From assembly GCA_046538075.1 (NCBI GenBank), contig JBKHJN010000004.1:44458-108457 (forward strand): a DNA stretch of 64,000 nt. Direction: 5' to 3'. The position numbers and the translations under genes were made by a program. This document shows positions 17,153 through 31,549 of the stretch, piece by piece. The notes below the pieces were generated by a model, which ran no database searches, had not been told where the DNA came from, and was given only the letters and a program-made list of their open reading frames with translations. The stretch comes from Desulfobacca_B sp046538075 (GTDB lineage Bacteria > Desulfobacterota > Desulfobaccia > Desulfobaccales > Desulfobaccaceae). Numbering within the stretch: position 1 is the stretch's first letter; each line of letters starts with the position of its first letter.

Positions 17153-17683
17153 GTGGCACAGAAATGGTATATTGTGCATACCTATTCCGGTTTCGAAAAA
17201 CAGGTCAAACAATCGCTGGAAGAACGGAGCCGGGCTCAAGGCATGGAAAACCTGATCACTGAGGTATTGGTGCCTACTGAACAGGTAGAGGAAATCGTCA
17301 AAGGGGAGCGGCGCATCACTTCACGCAAGTTTTATCCCGGCTATATCATGGTCCGCATGGAACTCAATGACGACACCTGGCATCTGGTTAACGATACTCC
17401 CAAGGTCACCGGGTTTTTGGGCAGCCGCACCGAACCAGTAGCCATCCCCGATGCGGAAGCCGAAAAGATTTTGACGCAGATGCGGGAAGGGGCGCTCAAG
17501 CCCAAACCCAAGGTGAAATTCGAAGTGGGGGATAGAGTCCGGGTCATCGAAGGCCCGTTCAGCAATTTTAATGGCGTGGTGGATGAGGTAAAGGCGGAAA
17601 AGGGCCGGGTCCGGGTGATGATCAGCGTCTTTGGCCGCTCCACGCCGGTGGAGTTCGAATTTTTTCAACTGGAGAAGATTTAA
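17153..17683 (+). CDS. nusG: Transcription termination/antitermination factor NusG
   Basis: The 176-residue protein has an NGN domain (KWYIVHTYSGFEKQVK, then RKFYPGYIMVRM, about residues 1-115) and a C-terminal KOW domain (VGDRVRVIEGPFSNFNGVVDEV, about 122-175). The NGN domain binds RNA polymerase and the KOW domain binds Rho or S10. It starts with GTG, preceded by AAGGACC. It lies in the secE-nusG-rplK order. Confidence 0.97.
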   Translation: MAQKWYIVHTYSGFEKQVKQSLEERSRAQGMENLITEVLVPTEQVEEIVKGERRITSRKFYPGYIMVRMELNDDTWHLVNDTPKVTGFLGSRTEPVAIPDAEAEKILTQMREGALKPKPKVKFEVGDRVRVIEGPFSNFNGVVDEVKAEKGRVRVMISVFGRSTPVEFEFFQLEKI

Positions 17684-17770
17684 TCTCAGCCAGGTGGGGC
17701 AGGACTTGCTATTGCCGTCAGTTCTGGCCAGCCGCTGGGAATTTTAAAATCAACTGAGGAGTTACCGTAG

Positions 17771-18193
17771 ATGGCAAAAAAAGTGGTGGCCCAAATCAAG
17801 TTACAGATTCCTGCTGGTCAGGCCAACCCTTCCCCTCCGATCGGGCCGGCCCTGGGGCAGCATGGGGTCAATATCATGGAGTTCTGCAAAAGTTATAATG
17901 CCCGCACCCAAGGCCAGGAAGGAACCATCGTTCCGGTGCTGATCACTGTTTTTGCCGACCGGTCCTTTACCTTTGTTACCAAAACCCCTCCGGCCTCAGT
18001 ATTGCTCAAGAAGGCGGCGCAGATCGGCTCCGGGGCCAAAGAGGCGGGCCGGGAAAAAGTGGCGCAGGTAAATTGGCAGCAGGTGGAGGAAATTGCTCGT
18101 CAGAAAATGCCCGACCTCAATACCACTGACATTGAGGCCGCCAAGCGTTCCATTGCCGGGACGGCGCGCAGCCTGGGGATCGACATCGTCTAA
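17771..18193 (+). CDS. rplK: 50S ribosomal protein L11
   Basis: This is a 140-residue L11 with both domains. The N-terminal part has QIPAGQANPSPPIGPALGQHGVNIM, and the C-terminal RNA-binding part ends AGTARSLGIDIV. The ATG follows TGAGGAG. L11 forms the GTPase-associated centre with the L10-L12 stalk encoded downstream. Confidence 0.97.
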   Translation: MAKKVVAQIKLQIPAGQANPSPPIGPALGQHGVNIMEFCKSYNARTQGQEGTIVPVLITVFADRSFTFVTKTPPASVLLKKAAQIGSGAKEAGREKVAQVNWQQVEEIARQKMPDLNTTDIEAAKRSIAGTARSLGIDIV

Positions 18194-18226
18194 ATGAGGC
18201 CGACCCCAAATGAATGGGAGCAGGTA

Positions 18227-18943
18227 ATGTCTAAGAGAGGGAAAAAATATCAAACCGTCCGTACCCTAGTCGATAAGACCCAGAAGTATAATTTTCCCGA
18301 GGGTCTGGAATTGGCATTAAAAACCGCTTATGCCCGCTTTGACGAAACCGTGGATGTGGCCGTCCGTTTAGGGGTCAACCCCCGCCACGCCGACCAGATG
18401 GTCCGGGGGGCGGTGGTCCTGCCCAACGGAGTCGGCAAGTCGGTGCGGGTGTTGGTTTTTGCCAAAGGCGAAAAGGAAAAAGAAGCCCTGGACGCCGGGG
18501 CCGACAACGTTGGCGCCGAAGATTTGATTGAACGGATCAAAGGCGGCTGGCTGGAATTTGACAAGGCAGTGGCCACCCCGGATCTGATGGGGCAGGTGGG
18601 CAAGATCGGCAAAATCCTGGGCCCCCGGGGGCTGATGCCCAATGTTAAAGTCGGGACCGTTACCTTTGATGTCGGTCGGGCGGTAGAGGAGCTCAAGGCC
18701 GGGAAAATTGATTTCCGGGTTGATAAGGCCGGGGTCATCCATGCCCCCATGGGCAAGGTCTCCTTTGGGGTGGAGAGACTCCTGCAAAATCTGGCCAGCT
18801 TCTTTGAGACCTTGATCCGCTTAAAGCCACCGACCAGTAAAGGGGCCTACCTCAGGGGCATAGCTCTGTCAACCACCATGGGGCCGGGAGTTCGCATTGA
18901 TCCGTTGGAGGTCAAAAACTTATTAAGGATGGCTTCCGCCTAA
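18227..18943 (+). CDS. rplA: 50S ribosomal protein L1
   Basis: The 238-residue L1 begins MSKRGKKYQTVRTLVD. The rRNA-binding block GLMPNVKVGTVTFDVGRAV is present. The ATG at 18227 (after GGAGCAGG) is preferred to the in-frame ATG at 18194, which would add 11 unconserved residues. L1 binds the mobile stalk and, in other bacteria, represses its own operon. Confidence 0.96.
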   Translation: MSKRGKKYQTVRTLVDKTQKYNFPEGLELALKTAYARFDETVDVAVRLGVNPRHADQMVRGAVVLPNGVGKSVRVLVFAKGEKEKEALDAGADNVGAEDLIERIKGGWLEFDKAVATPDLMGQVGKIGKILGPRGLMPNVKVGTVTFDVGRAVEELKAGKIDFRVDKAGVIHAPMGKVSFGVERLLQNLASFFETLIRLKPPTSKGAYLRGIALSTTMGPGVRIDPLEVKNLLRMASA

Positions 18944-18985
18944 TTATGCCGGCCGGGGCGCGGGAGGCTGGAAAAGGAGTTGCAG

Positions 18986-19513
18986 GTGCAAAGAAAGGAA
19001 AAAAGCAGGATAGTCGAGGGCCTGCATGAAAAACTAAAGCAAGCGGAGTTCAACGTGCTCACCGACTTCAAGGGTCTCAAGGTGGCCGAGATGACCAACC
19101 TGCGCCGGGAGGTCAAAGAAGCCGGGGGCGAATTGATTGTGGTGAAAAACACGCTCCTCAAAAGAGCAGCAGCCGAGACCGAGACGGCCCGGCTAGAGGA
19201 GTTTTTCCTCGGCCCCACTGCGATTGCCTTGGGGTATGACAACCCGCTGAATTTGGTCAAGGCCTTGATCAAATTTGCCAAGGACAAACCCCACCTCAAA
19301 TTAAAGGCAGGGGTGTTGCGGCACTCGGTGCTCTCAAAAGAGGATATTGCGGAGCTCTCCAAGTTGCCTGGCCGAGAGGTGCTGATCAGCCAACTGTTGG
19401 CTGCCATGCAAGCCGTCCCGACCTCTCTGGTAAATGTCCTGAGTGGCGTTATCCGTCAGTTGCTTTATACTTTGCAGGCGATTGAGGCGCAAAAGGCCGC
19501 CTCCGGCGACTAG
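18986..19513 (+). CDS. rplJ: 50S ribosomal protein L10
   Basis: The 175-residue product has the L10 N-terminal rRNA-binding domain (FNVLTDFKGLKVAEMTNLRREVKEAG) and the C-terminal helix that anchors L12 dimers. AAGGAG lies 6 bases before the GTG at 18986, so this start is better than the TTG at 18980, which directly abuts the site. Confidence 0.95.
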   Translation: MQRKEKSRIVEGLHEKLKQAEFNVLTDFKGLKVAEMTNLRREVKEAGGELIVVKNTLLKRAAAETETARLEEFFLGPTAIALGYDNPLNLVKALIKFAKDKPHLKLKAGVLRHSVLSKEDIAELSKLPGREVLISQLLAAMQAVPTSLVNVLSGVIRQLLYTLQAIEAQKAASGD

Positions 19514-19617
19514 CCCCGAATTTTGATCAAGAATCATCGATCTTATTGCAGGAAACCATTTATCGGCGATTTTATCGCCTCTTGAAAACTTTGCGGATAT
19601 TAAGGAGGACCTGAGCC

Positions 19618-20004
19618 ATGGAAAAAGTAACCAAAGCCGAGGTGATCGATTTTATTGCCAACATGACGGTTTTGGAATTATCCCAACTTATCAAGGAATT
19701 AGAGGAAAAATTTGGCGTCACCGCGGCGGCTCCGGTAGCCATGGCGGCTGCGGCCCCCAGCGCGGGCGAGGCCGCGCCGGTGGTTGAGGAACAGACGGAA
19801 TTTGATGTGGTGCTCACCCAAGTGGGTCCCAACAAGATTCCGGTCATCAAGGAAGTCCGGGCCATTACCAGCCTGGGGCTTAAAGAGGCCAAGGACGCGG
19901 TGGAAAACGTCCCAACTACTTTGAAGGAGGGTATTTCCAAAGCAGAAGCTGAAGAAATCAAGAAAAAACTGGAGGAACAGGGGGCTGCGGTCGAGATTAA
20001 GTAG
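19618..20004 (+). CDS. rplL: 50S ribosomal protein L7/L12
   Basis: This 128-residue protein has an N-terminal dimerisation domain, an Ala-rich hinge (AAAPVAMAAAAPSAGEAAP, about residues 36-55) and the C-terminal factor-binding domain (KIPVIKEVRAITSLGLKEAKDAVE). The ATG follows AAGGAGGA. The 104-base gap from rplJ holds a small hairpin, GGCGAT / ATCGCC, at 19565-19579. Confidence 0.97.
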   Translation: MEKVTKAEVIDFIANMTVLELSQLIKELEEKFGVTAAAPVAMAAAAPSAGEAAPVVEEQTEFDVVLTQVGPNKIPVIKEVRAITSLGLKEAKDAVENVPTTLKEGISKAEAEEIKKKLEEQGAAVEIK

Positions 20005-20099
20005 CCTGCCGGAATTTTCGGTTTCGAGTTTACCGTTGCCAGCAAACCTAATTACCAACAACTCGAAATCAACCGTTGATTTACCAACAAGGAGAACGA

Positions 20100-23000
20100 A
20101 TGGCTGAGGTTTTCTCCCCTCAAAAGCTTTACCGCCGCAATTTCGGCAAGATTGAGAGGTTTATTGAGATCTCCAATCTGATCGAAATGCAGAAAGAATC
20201 TTATCAACGATTCTTACAAAGCGATGTCCCCCCAGAGGAACGGGGCGATTATGGCCTCCTGGGGGTTTTTAAGAGCGTCTTTCCCATCTGGGATTTTAGT
20301 GGGACAGCTTCGTTGGAGTTTGTCAACTACAACTTTGCCGACCCCAAGTATGACATGGAAGAATGTCTGCAGCGAGGCATGACCTATGAAGCCCCGATGA
20401 AGCTTACGGTGCGGCTTGTGGTCTATGAGGTCGACCAGGAGGCGGGGACCCGCGCCATCCGAGACATTAAGGAGCAGGAGATCTACTTCGGTACCATTCC
20501 TTTGATGACCGACCATGGCACCTTCATCATCAATGGCACCGAACGGGTAGTGGTAAGCCAGTTGCATCGCTCCCCCGGACTCTATATCGACCACGATCGG
20601 GGCAAGACCCATTCCAGTGGCAAGCTGCTTTATTCGGCCCGTCTCATCCCTATGCGGGGTTCCTGGATCGATCTGGAATTTGACCATAAAGATATCCTCT
20701 ATGTCCGCATTGACCGCCGCCGCAAGTTCCCGGTGACGGTGCTCCTTAAGGCTTTGGGATATTCCGCCGAGGAACTGTTGAATATTTTCTTCCAGACCGA
20801 GAAAATCCATCTGGAAGGCGACATCTGCAAGCGGAAATTCATCCCTGAATTTCTGCTCAACAAAAAAGCGGTCACCGATATCGTCGATCCCCGGACCGGG
20901 GAGGTGATGGTCAAAAAATTAAAGAAGGTGACCCCGGCCTCCATTCGCCGGATGCAAGAGGCCGGGGTGGAGTATCTGGCGGGCAACACTGTCGAACTGA
21001 TCAATAGAGTAGTAGCCCATGACATCCTGGACCCCCAAAGCGGAGAGGTGTTGATCCAGTGCAATGATTATATTACCGAGGATAAACTTGAACTGCTGCA
21101 GGTGCGGGGGGTAAAGGAACTGGACCTGCTTTATATTGACGGGCTCAATGTCAGTCCGTGTCTGCGTGATACTCTGGCGGTGGACAAAACCGCCAACATG
21201 CGGGAAGCCATCCTCGAGATCTACAAAAGATTACGGCCGGGCAATCCGCCCACTCTGGAGGTGGCGCTCAACTTCTTTCAGAACTTGTTCTTCAAACCGG
21301 AATATTATGATTTATCCCCGGTAGGTCGTCTGAAGCTCAATTTACGGTTAAACAGGGACCTGCCCCTCACTCACACCACCCTTACCCGGGAAGATATCCT
21401 TTACACGGTCAAGGAGTTGATCAGCCAGAAAGACCAGGAAGGTCCGGTGGATGATATTGATCACCTGGGCAACCGGCGGGTCCGGGCGGTGGGAGAATTA
21501 TTGGAAAATCAGTACCGCATCGGCCTGGTGCGGATGGAGCGGGCCATCAAAGAGCGGATGAGCCTGCAAGACATCGACACCCTGATGCCCCATGACATGA
21601 TCAATGCCAAACCGGTGTCAGCGGTAGTCAAGGAATTCTTTGGTACCAGTCAGTTGTCGCAGTTTATGGATCAGACCAACCCGCTCTCCGAGATTACCCA
21701 CAAGCGCCGTTTGAGCGCCCTGGGGCCGGGGGGCTTGACCCGGGAACGGGCCGGCTTTGAAGTGCGGGATGTGCATCCCACCCATTACGGCCGCATCTGC
21801 CCGATCGAGACCCCGGAAGGTCCCAACATCGGTCTCATTGTCTCCCTTTCCACTTATGCCCGGGTTAATGAGTTCGGCTTCATTGAGACTCCTTATCGGG
21901 TGGTAGAGAAAAAAGAGGTCGATGGCAAACTCGAAGTCCGGGTTACCAAAGAAGTCCGCTACTTAAGCGCTCTGGATGAGGGGGAGCACGTCATTGCCCA
22001 GGCCAATGCCCCGCTTGATGCAAAGGGTCATTTTGTCAGAGATCTGGTGTCGGCCCGCATGGCCGGGGAGACGATCATGATCCCCCCCGAGGAAGTGGAC
22101 TTCATGGACGTCTCGCCCAATCAGTTGGTGAGTGTGGCTTCGTCGCTGATCCCCTTTCTGGAAAACGACGACGCCAACCGGGCCTTGATGGGTTCCAATA
22201 TGCAACGCCAGGCCGTGCCCCTGTTGACCTGCAATTCCCCTCTGATCGGCACCGGCATGGAAGGGGTGGTGGCGCGAGACTCAGGGGTGACTATCATTGC
22301 CCGACGCGGGGGCATTGTCGAGGACGTGGACGCTTCCCGCATTGTGGTCCGGGCTGACAACGGCGGCCCGGAATCAAGCCCCCTGGTGGATATTTATAAA
22401 CTGACCAAATTCCAGCGCACCAACCAGAATACCTGTTTCAACCAGCGGCCCGTGGTGCGGCGCGGCGACCGGGTGGAAAAAGGACAGATTATTGCTGATG
22501 GCCCGGCGACCGCGGCGGGGGAATTAGCTCTGGGCAAGAACGTCACGGTGGCCTTCATGCCCTGGGGCGGCTACAATTTTGAAGATTCTATCCTGGTGAG
22601 CGAGCGGATCGTTAAAGAGGATATTTATACCTCGGTTCATATCGAGGAATTCGAGATTCTGGCCCGGGATACCAAGCTGGGGAAAGAAGAAATTACCCGA
22701 GACATCCCCAATGTGGGTGAGGAAGCCCTGCGCAATCTGGACGAGAGCGGCATCATCCGGGTCGGGGCGGAGGTTAAAACCGGCGATATCCTGGTGGGCA
22801 AAATCACTCCCCGGGGGGAAACCCAGCTGTCTCCGGAAGAAAAATTGTTGCGGGCCATCTTTGGAGAAAAGGCCGGCGACGTCCGGGATACCTCGCTGCG
22901 CGTTCCTCCCGGAATTGAAGGGGTAGTAATCGATGCCCGGGTATTTTCCCGTAAAGGGATTGAGAAAGATGTCCGGACCCGGTCGATCGAAGACGAGGCC

Positions 23001-24249
23001 GTGGCCAAGTTACAGAAAGATCAAGGCGATGAACTGGCTATCCTGACCCATAGTTTTTCCCAACAACTGTCCGAGTTGCTGACCGGCCAGAAAGTGGAAT
23101 CGGCATTGGAAGACGAACGCCGGGGAACGGTGCTGTTGGAGGCGGGGGGGGAGGTTACCCCCGAGTTAGTGGCCCAACTGCCGATGGAATACTGGCGCCA
23201 CATCTCCTTTGCCCAGCCCGGCGTAGAAGAGCAGGTTGACAAACTGCTGGATAACTATCAGGAGCAGATGCACCTGGTGAACATGATCTTCGAAGACAAG
23301 ATCGAACGGCTGCGCAAGGTCGACGAACTGCCGCCGGGGGTCATCAAGATGGTCAAGGTGTTTGTGGCCTTGAAACGCAAACTGGCGGTGGGTGATAAAA
23401 TGGCCGGGCGGCACGGCAACAAAGGGGTGGTGTCGCGCATTTTACCGGTGGAGGATATGCCCTACTTTGAGGATGGAACTCCGGTCGATATCGTGCTCAA
23501 TCCTTTGGGGGTGCCGTCGCGCATGAACGTCGGACAGGTGCTGGAGACCCATCTGGGATGGGCCTCCCAGGCCTTGGGACACCAGATCGGCCGCATGATT
23601 GATCAGTTCTACCAACTAGACGCCATTAAAAATCGTCTGAAACGCATCTACCGAAATCCGGCCCTGGACGCCTGGCTGGAGAATGCGACCTATGATGATT
23701 TGCAGCAGCTATGGGACCGGTACTTTCAGGATGGCATTTTTATGGCCACCCCGGTCTTCGACGGCGCTACTGAAGAAGAGATTCGTACCTGTCTACAAGA
23801 GGCCGGCGTCCCCGAAGGGGGCAAGGCAGTGCTGTTCGATGGCCGCACCGGTGAACCTTTTGACCGGGAGGTCACGGTCGGCATCATGTATATGATGAAA
23901 CTGCATCATTTGGTAGACGATAAGATCCATGCCCGCTCCATCGGTCCCTATTCCCTGGTAACCCAACAGCCGTTGGGGGGCAAGGCCCAATTCGGGGGGC
24001 AGCGGCTGGGAGAAATGGAGGTTTGGGCCATGGAGGCCTACGGGGCTGCCTATTCGCTGCAGGAATTTCTCACCGTCAAGTCGGACGACGTTGCCGGTCG
24101 GACCCGGATGTATGAAAAAATCGCCAAAGGTCAGTATGACCTCGAAGCTGGTCTGCCAGAATCTTTTAATGTCCTGGTGCGGGAACTGCAGAGTTTGGCT
24201 TTGAATATCGAGCTTCTGGAGGACCAAGAAACAAAAGGCACAGAAAGCG

Positions 24250-24257
<8 letters not shown>
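20100..24257 (+). CDS. rpoB: RNA polymerase beta subunit
   Basis: The 1385-residue protein carries the conserved beta blocks, including the rifampicin-region sequence FFGTSQLSQFMDQTNPLSEITHKRR, the active-site GRHGNKGVVSRILPVEDMPY segment and the C-terminal GGKAQFGGQRLGEMEVWA. In the rifampicin region, the residues at the classical resistance positions look wild type. The ATG at 20100 follows AAGGAG; the frame extends upstream to 20076 without support. It overlaps rpoC by 8 bases. Confidence 0.98.
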
Positions 24258-28416
<4,159 letters not shown>

Positions 28417-28427
28417 TTAATGCGGCC

Positions 28428-28456
28428 TTGACAATGCTTAAGTAATCCGATATATA
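28428..28456 (+). promoter_or_regulatory. Promoter of the str-S10-spc-alpha segment
   Basis: TTGACA (28428-28433), a 17-base spacer and TATATA (28451-28456) lie between rpoC and rpsL. It is the only near-consensus promoter I found inside the superoperon. Confidence 0.75.
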
Positions 28457-28475
28457 TTGTTGATTTTAGGTTTAG

Positions 28476-28495
28476 GGCAGGCAGGGCGACCTGCC
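28476..28495 (+). other. Leader hairpin ahead of rpsL
   Basis: GGCAGG / CCTGCC pair around an 8-base loop in the 5' leader, ending 13 bases before the rpsL ATG and just upstream of its GGAG. It could modulate ribosome access, but this is inference. Confidence 0.4.
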
Positions 28496-28508
28496 AGCGG
28501 AGTAAAGG

Positions 28509-28880
28509 ATGCCGACGATAAACCAATTAGTTCGAAAAAGTCGCGAAAAAATCAAGAAAAAGAAGACCACCCCGGCTCTGAAGAGTTGCCCTCAAAAACG
28601 GGGGGTGTGCCTGCGGGTTTATACCACGACGCCGAAGAAACCCAACTCGGCCCTGCGCAAAGTCGCCCGGGTGCGGTTGACCAACGGTATCGAGGTGACT
28701 ACCTATATTCCCGGGGTGGGCCATAATCTGCAGGAGCACTCAGTAGTGCTGATTCGCGGCGGCCGGGTCAAAGACCTGCCCGGGGTGCGTTACCATGTGG
28801 TGCGGGGCACCCTTGATTCGGTGGGGGTCCAAGATCGCCGCCAGGGTCGATCCAAATATGGCACCAAAAAGCCTAAATGA
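28509..28880 (+). CDS. rpsL: 30S ribosomal protein S12
   Basis: This 123-residue decoding-centre protein begins MPTINQLVRKSR. The streptomycin-region sequence TPKKPNSALRKVARV has the wild-type lysine at the position equivalent to E. coli Lys42. PGVRYHVVRGTLDSVGV is also present, with the Lys87-equivalent context VKDLPGVRYH intact. It heads the str cluster. Confidence 0.98.
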   Translation: MPTINQLVRKSREKIKKKKTTPALKSCPQKRGVCLRVYTTTPKKPNSALRKVARVRLTNGIEVTTYIPGVGHNLQEHSVVLIRGGRVKDLPGVRYHVVRGTLDSVGVQDRRQGRSKYGTKKPK

Positions 28881-28927
28881 GGTCCTAATAAACCTTGTTC
28901 CATCTTTTTTATTTGGAGTGTTAGACA

Positions 28928-29398
28928 ATGCCTAGAAAGCGGGAGGTGGTCAAACGCCCGATAATCCCCGATCCCAAATATAAGGATGCCTTAGTAGCCC
29001 GTTTCGTCAATGGTTTAATGCGGCGGGGCAAGAAGAGTCTGGCTGAATCCATCCTGTATAATTCCTTTGATATCATCGGGCGGCGTACCCAAGAAGAGCC
29101 TCTGAAGGTCTTCCATAAGGCGGTGGACAATGTCCGGCCCCTCATCCAGGTCAAATCCCGGCGGGTAGGGGGCGCTACCTACCAGGTGCCGGTGGAAGTC
29201 CGGCCGGACCGCCGCACTTCCTTAGCGATTCGCTGGCTGATCCAGTACGCTAAAGGCCGGGCGGAGAAGAATATGGAGGCCAAGTTGGCCGGGGAATTGC
29301 TAGACGCCTTTAACCATCGGGGCGGCGCCATCAAAAAACGAGAAGATACCCACCGTATGGCCGAAGCCAACAAGGCCTTTGCCCATTATCGTTGGTAA
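28928..29398 (+). CDS. rpsG: 30S ribosomal protein S7
   Basis: The 156-residue S7 begins MPRKREVVKRPIIPDPKYKD and contains NVRPLIQVKSRRVGGATYQVP and the C-terminal RMAEANKAFAHYRW. It nucleates 30S head assembly. The 47-base gap from rpsL is short, so the E. coli-type S7 autoregulatory structure may be reduced or absent. Confidence 0.98.
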   Translation: MPRKREVVKRPIIPDPKYKDALVARFVNGLMRRGKKSLAESILYNSFDIIGRRTQEEPLKVFHKAVDNVRPLIQVKSRRVGGATYQVPVEVRPDRRTSLAIRWLIQYAKGRAEKNMEAKLAGELLDAFNHRGGAIKKREDTHRMAEANKAFAHYRW

Positions 29399-29419
29399 GA
29401 AGAGGATAGGTAGAAGCAA

Positions 29420-31492
29420 TTGCCACGGAGTAGCCCGCTGGCGCGGGTCAGAAACATTGGCCTGATGGCTCATATTGATGCGGGCAAAACCACAACCACG
29501 GAACGAATTCTCTACTACACCGGTGTCACTTATAAGATGGGAGAGGTACACGACGGCCAGGCGGTGATGGATTGGATGGCCCAGGAACAGGAACGGGGGA
29601 TTACCATTACCTCGGCTGCCACCACCTGTTTCTGGAAGGATCATCGCATTAATATCATTGATACTCCCGGGCATGTGGATTTCACCATCGAAGTGGAGCG
29701 GTCATTGCGGGTGTTGGATGGCGTAGTGGCCGTCTTTTGTGCGGTCGGCGGAGTTGAACCCCAATCGGAGACCGTCTGGCGCCAGGCCGATCGTTATAAG
29801 GTGCCAAGATTGGCCTTCGTGAACAAGATGGACCGGGTCGGGGCGGATCTGTTCGGGACCGCCGACATGATCAGGGAGCGCTTGCAGGCCAACCCGGTGT
29901 TGGTGCAATTGCCCCTGGGTGCTGAAGAAGAATTCCAAGGAATGATCGATTTAGTAAACATGCAGGCCATCGTTTATGCTGATTCAGTTCTGGGGGAGGA
30001 ATTTCAGGTGGCCCCCATCCCCGCCGAGCTCAAGGCCCAGGCCGAGGAATATCGCCGCCGCTTGGTGGAAGCCCTGGCTGAATTGGATGACCGCCTGATG
30101 GAAGATTATCTGGCTGATCGGCCCATAGCTGCCTCGGAGTTGCAGCGCGCCTTGCGGCAGGGGACGATAAACTTGCAGGTGGTACCGGTGCTCTGCGGGT
30201 CGGCCTTTAAAAATAAAGGGGTGCAAGCGCTACTGGATGCGGTGGTGGATTATCTCCCGGCGCCCAGTGACATCCCTCCGGTGGTGGGAATTAATCCGGA
30301 AGGGGAAGAAGAGGAGAGGCCGGCGGATGATGCCGCTCCCCTGGCGGCGCTGGCCTTCAAACTGTTGTCGGACCCCTTTGTTGGCCACCTGACCTTTCTG
30401 CGGCTTTATTCGGGCGTCATGCAGGGCGGCACCACCGTCTATAATGCCTCCAAGGGAGTAAAGGAAAAGATCGGTCGGCTGCTCAAGATGCACGCCAACA
30501 AAAGAGAAGATATTAAAGAGGCTTATGCCGGCGACATTGTTGCCGCGGTGGGCCTGCGCCAGACCACTACCGGGGATACGTTGTGTGATGCTGGCGCCCC
30601 CCTGGTGCTGACCACCATGGAAGTGCCGATGGCGGTGGTGGATATCGCCATTGAACCGAAGACCAAGGCGGACCAGGATAAGTTGGGACACGCTTTGCAA
30701 AAAATCGCTTCAGAGGACCCGTCCTTTCGGGTGCACACCGATCCCCAAACCGGACAGACGATTATTTCCGGCATGGGGGAGTTGCATCTGGAGATCATCG
30801 TCGACCGGCTGCTGCGGGAATTTAAAGTTGACGCCCAGGTAGGGCGCCCCCAGGTAGCCTTTCGGGAGACGATCACCCAGCCGGTCAAAACCGAAGGAAG
30901 GTTTGTCCGCCAGACCGGCGGCCGGGGCCAGTATGGCCATGTGTGGTTGGAGATCAGTCCGCAACCGGCGGGCCAGGGCTTTGAATTTGAAAACCGGATT
31001 GTTGGGGGAGCCATACCCAAAGAATATATCCCCGCGGTAGGAAAAGGCGTGCGCGAGGCCATGGAGACCGGCGTCTTGGGCGGCTATCCATTGGTGGACA
31101 TTAAGGTGGCGCTGGTGGACGGTTCTTACCATGAAGTCGATTCTTCGGAAAGAGCCTTTCATATCGCCGGCTCTATGGGGTTCAAAGAGGGCGTCAAAAA
31201 GGCCCGGCCGATACTGTTGGAACCGGTGATGCTGGTGGAAGTCGTAGTCCCCGAGGAGTTTGTGGGAGAAGTGATAGGTGATCTCAATTCCCGGCGAGGG
31301 CGCGTCAAGGGTCTGGAGGGCCGCGGCGGGGTGCAAAATATCCAAGCCGAGGTTCCGCTGGCCAGCATGTTCGGCTATGCCACTGATCTGAGGAGCGCCA
31401 CCCAGGGTCGGGCGGTATTTTCCATGCAATTTGGCCGTTACGAACCCGTGCCCCAAAATCTTGTCGAGGACATCATCGGACGAGGGAAATAG
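29420..31492 (+). CDS. fusA: Elongation factor G
   Basis: The 690-residue translocase has all five domains, with GTPase motifs AHIDAGKTT, RGITITSAATT, DTPGHVDF and NKMDR. The domain IV tip is intact. It starts with TTG (LPRSSPLARVRNIGLMAHID), preceded by a weak AGAGGATAGG site. It lies in the order rpsL-rpsG-fusA-tuf. Confidence 0.97.
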   Translation: MPRSSPLARVRNIGLMAHIDAGKTTTTERILYYTGVTYKMGEVHDGQAVMDWMAQEQERGITITSAATTCFWKDHRINIIDTPGHVDFTIEVERSLRVLDGVVAVFCAVGGVEPQSETVWRQADRYKVPRLAFVNKMDRVGADLFGTADMIRERLQANPVLVQLPLGAEEEFQGMIDLVNMQAIVYADSVLGEEFQVAPIPAELKAQAEEYRRRLVEALAELDDRLMEDYLADRPIAASELQRALRQGTINLQVVPVLCGSAFKNKGVQALLDAVVDYLPAPSDIPPVVGINPEGEEEERPADDAAPLAALAFKLLSDPFVGHLTFLRLYSGVMQGGTTVYNASKGVKEKIGRLLKMHANKREDIKEAYAGDIVAAVGLRQTTTGDTLCDAGAPLVLTTMEVPMAVVDIAIEPKTKADQDKLGHALQKIASEDPSFRVHTDPQTGQTIISGMGELHLEIIVDRLLREFKVDAQVGRPQVAFRETITQPVKTEGRFVRQTGGRGQYGHVWLEISPQPAGQGFEFENRIVGGAIPKEYIPAVGKGVREAMETGVLGGYPLVDIKVALVDGSYHEVDSSERAFHIAGSMGFKEGVKKARPILLEPVMLVEVVVPEEFVGEVIGDLNSRRGRVKGLEGRGGVQNIQAEVPLASMFGYATDLRSATQGRAVFSMQFGRYEPVPQNLVEDIIGRGK

Positions 31493-31549
31493 AGCAAATA
31501 AACCTTGTGGCAGAAGCATATTGGTAGAGATTATTAGAAGGAGTTCAAG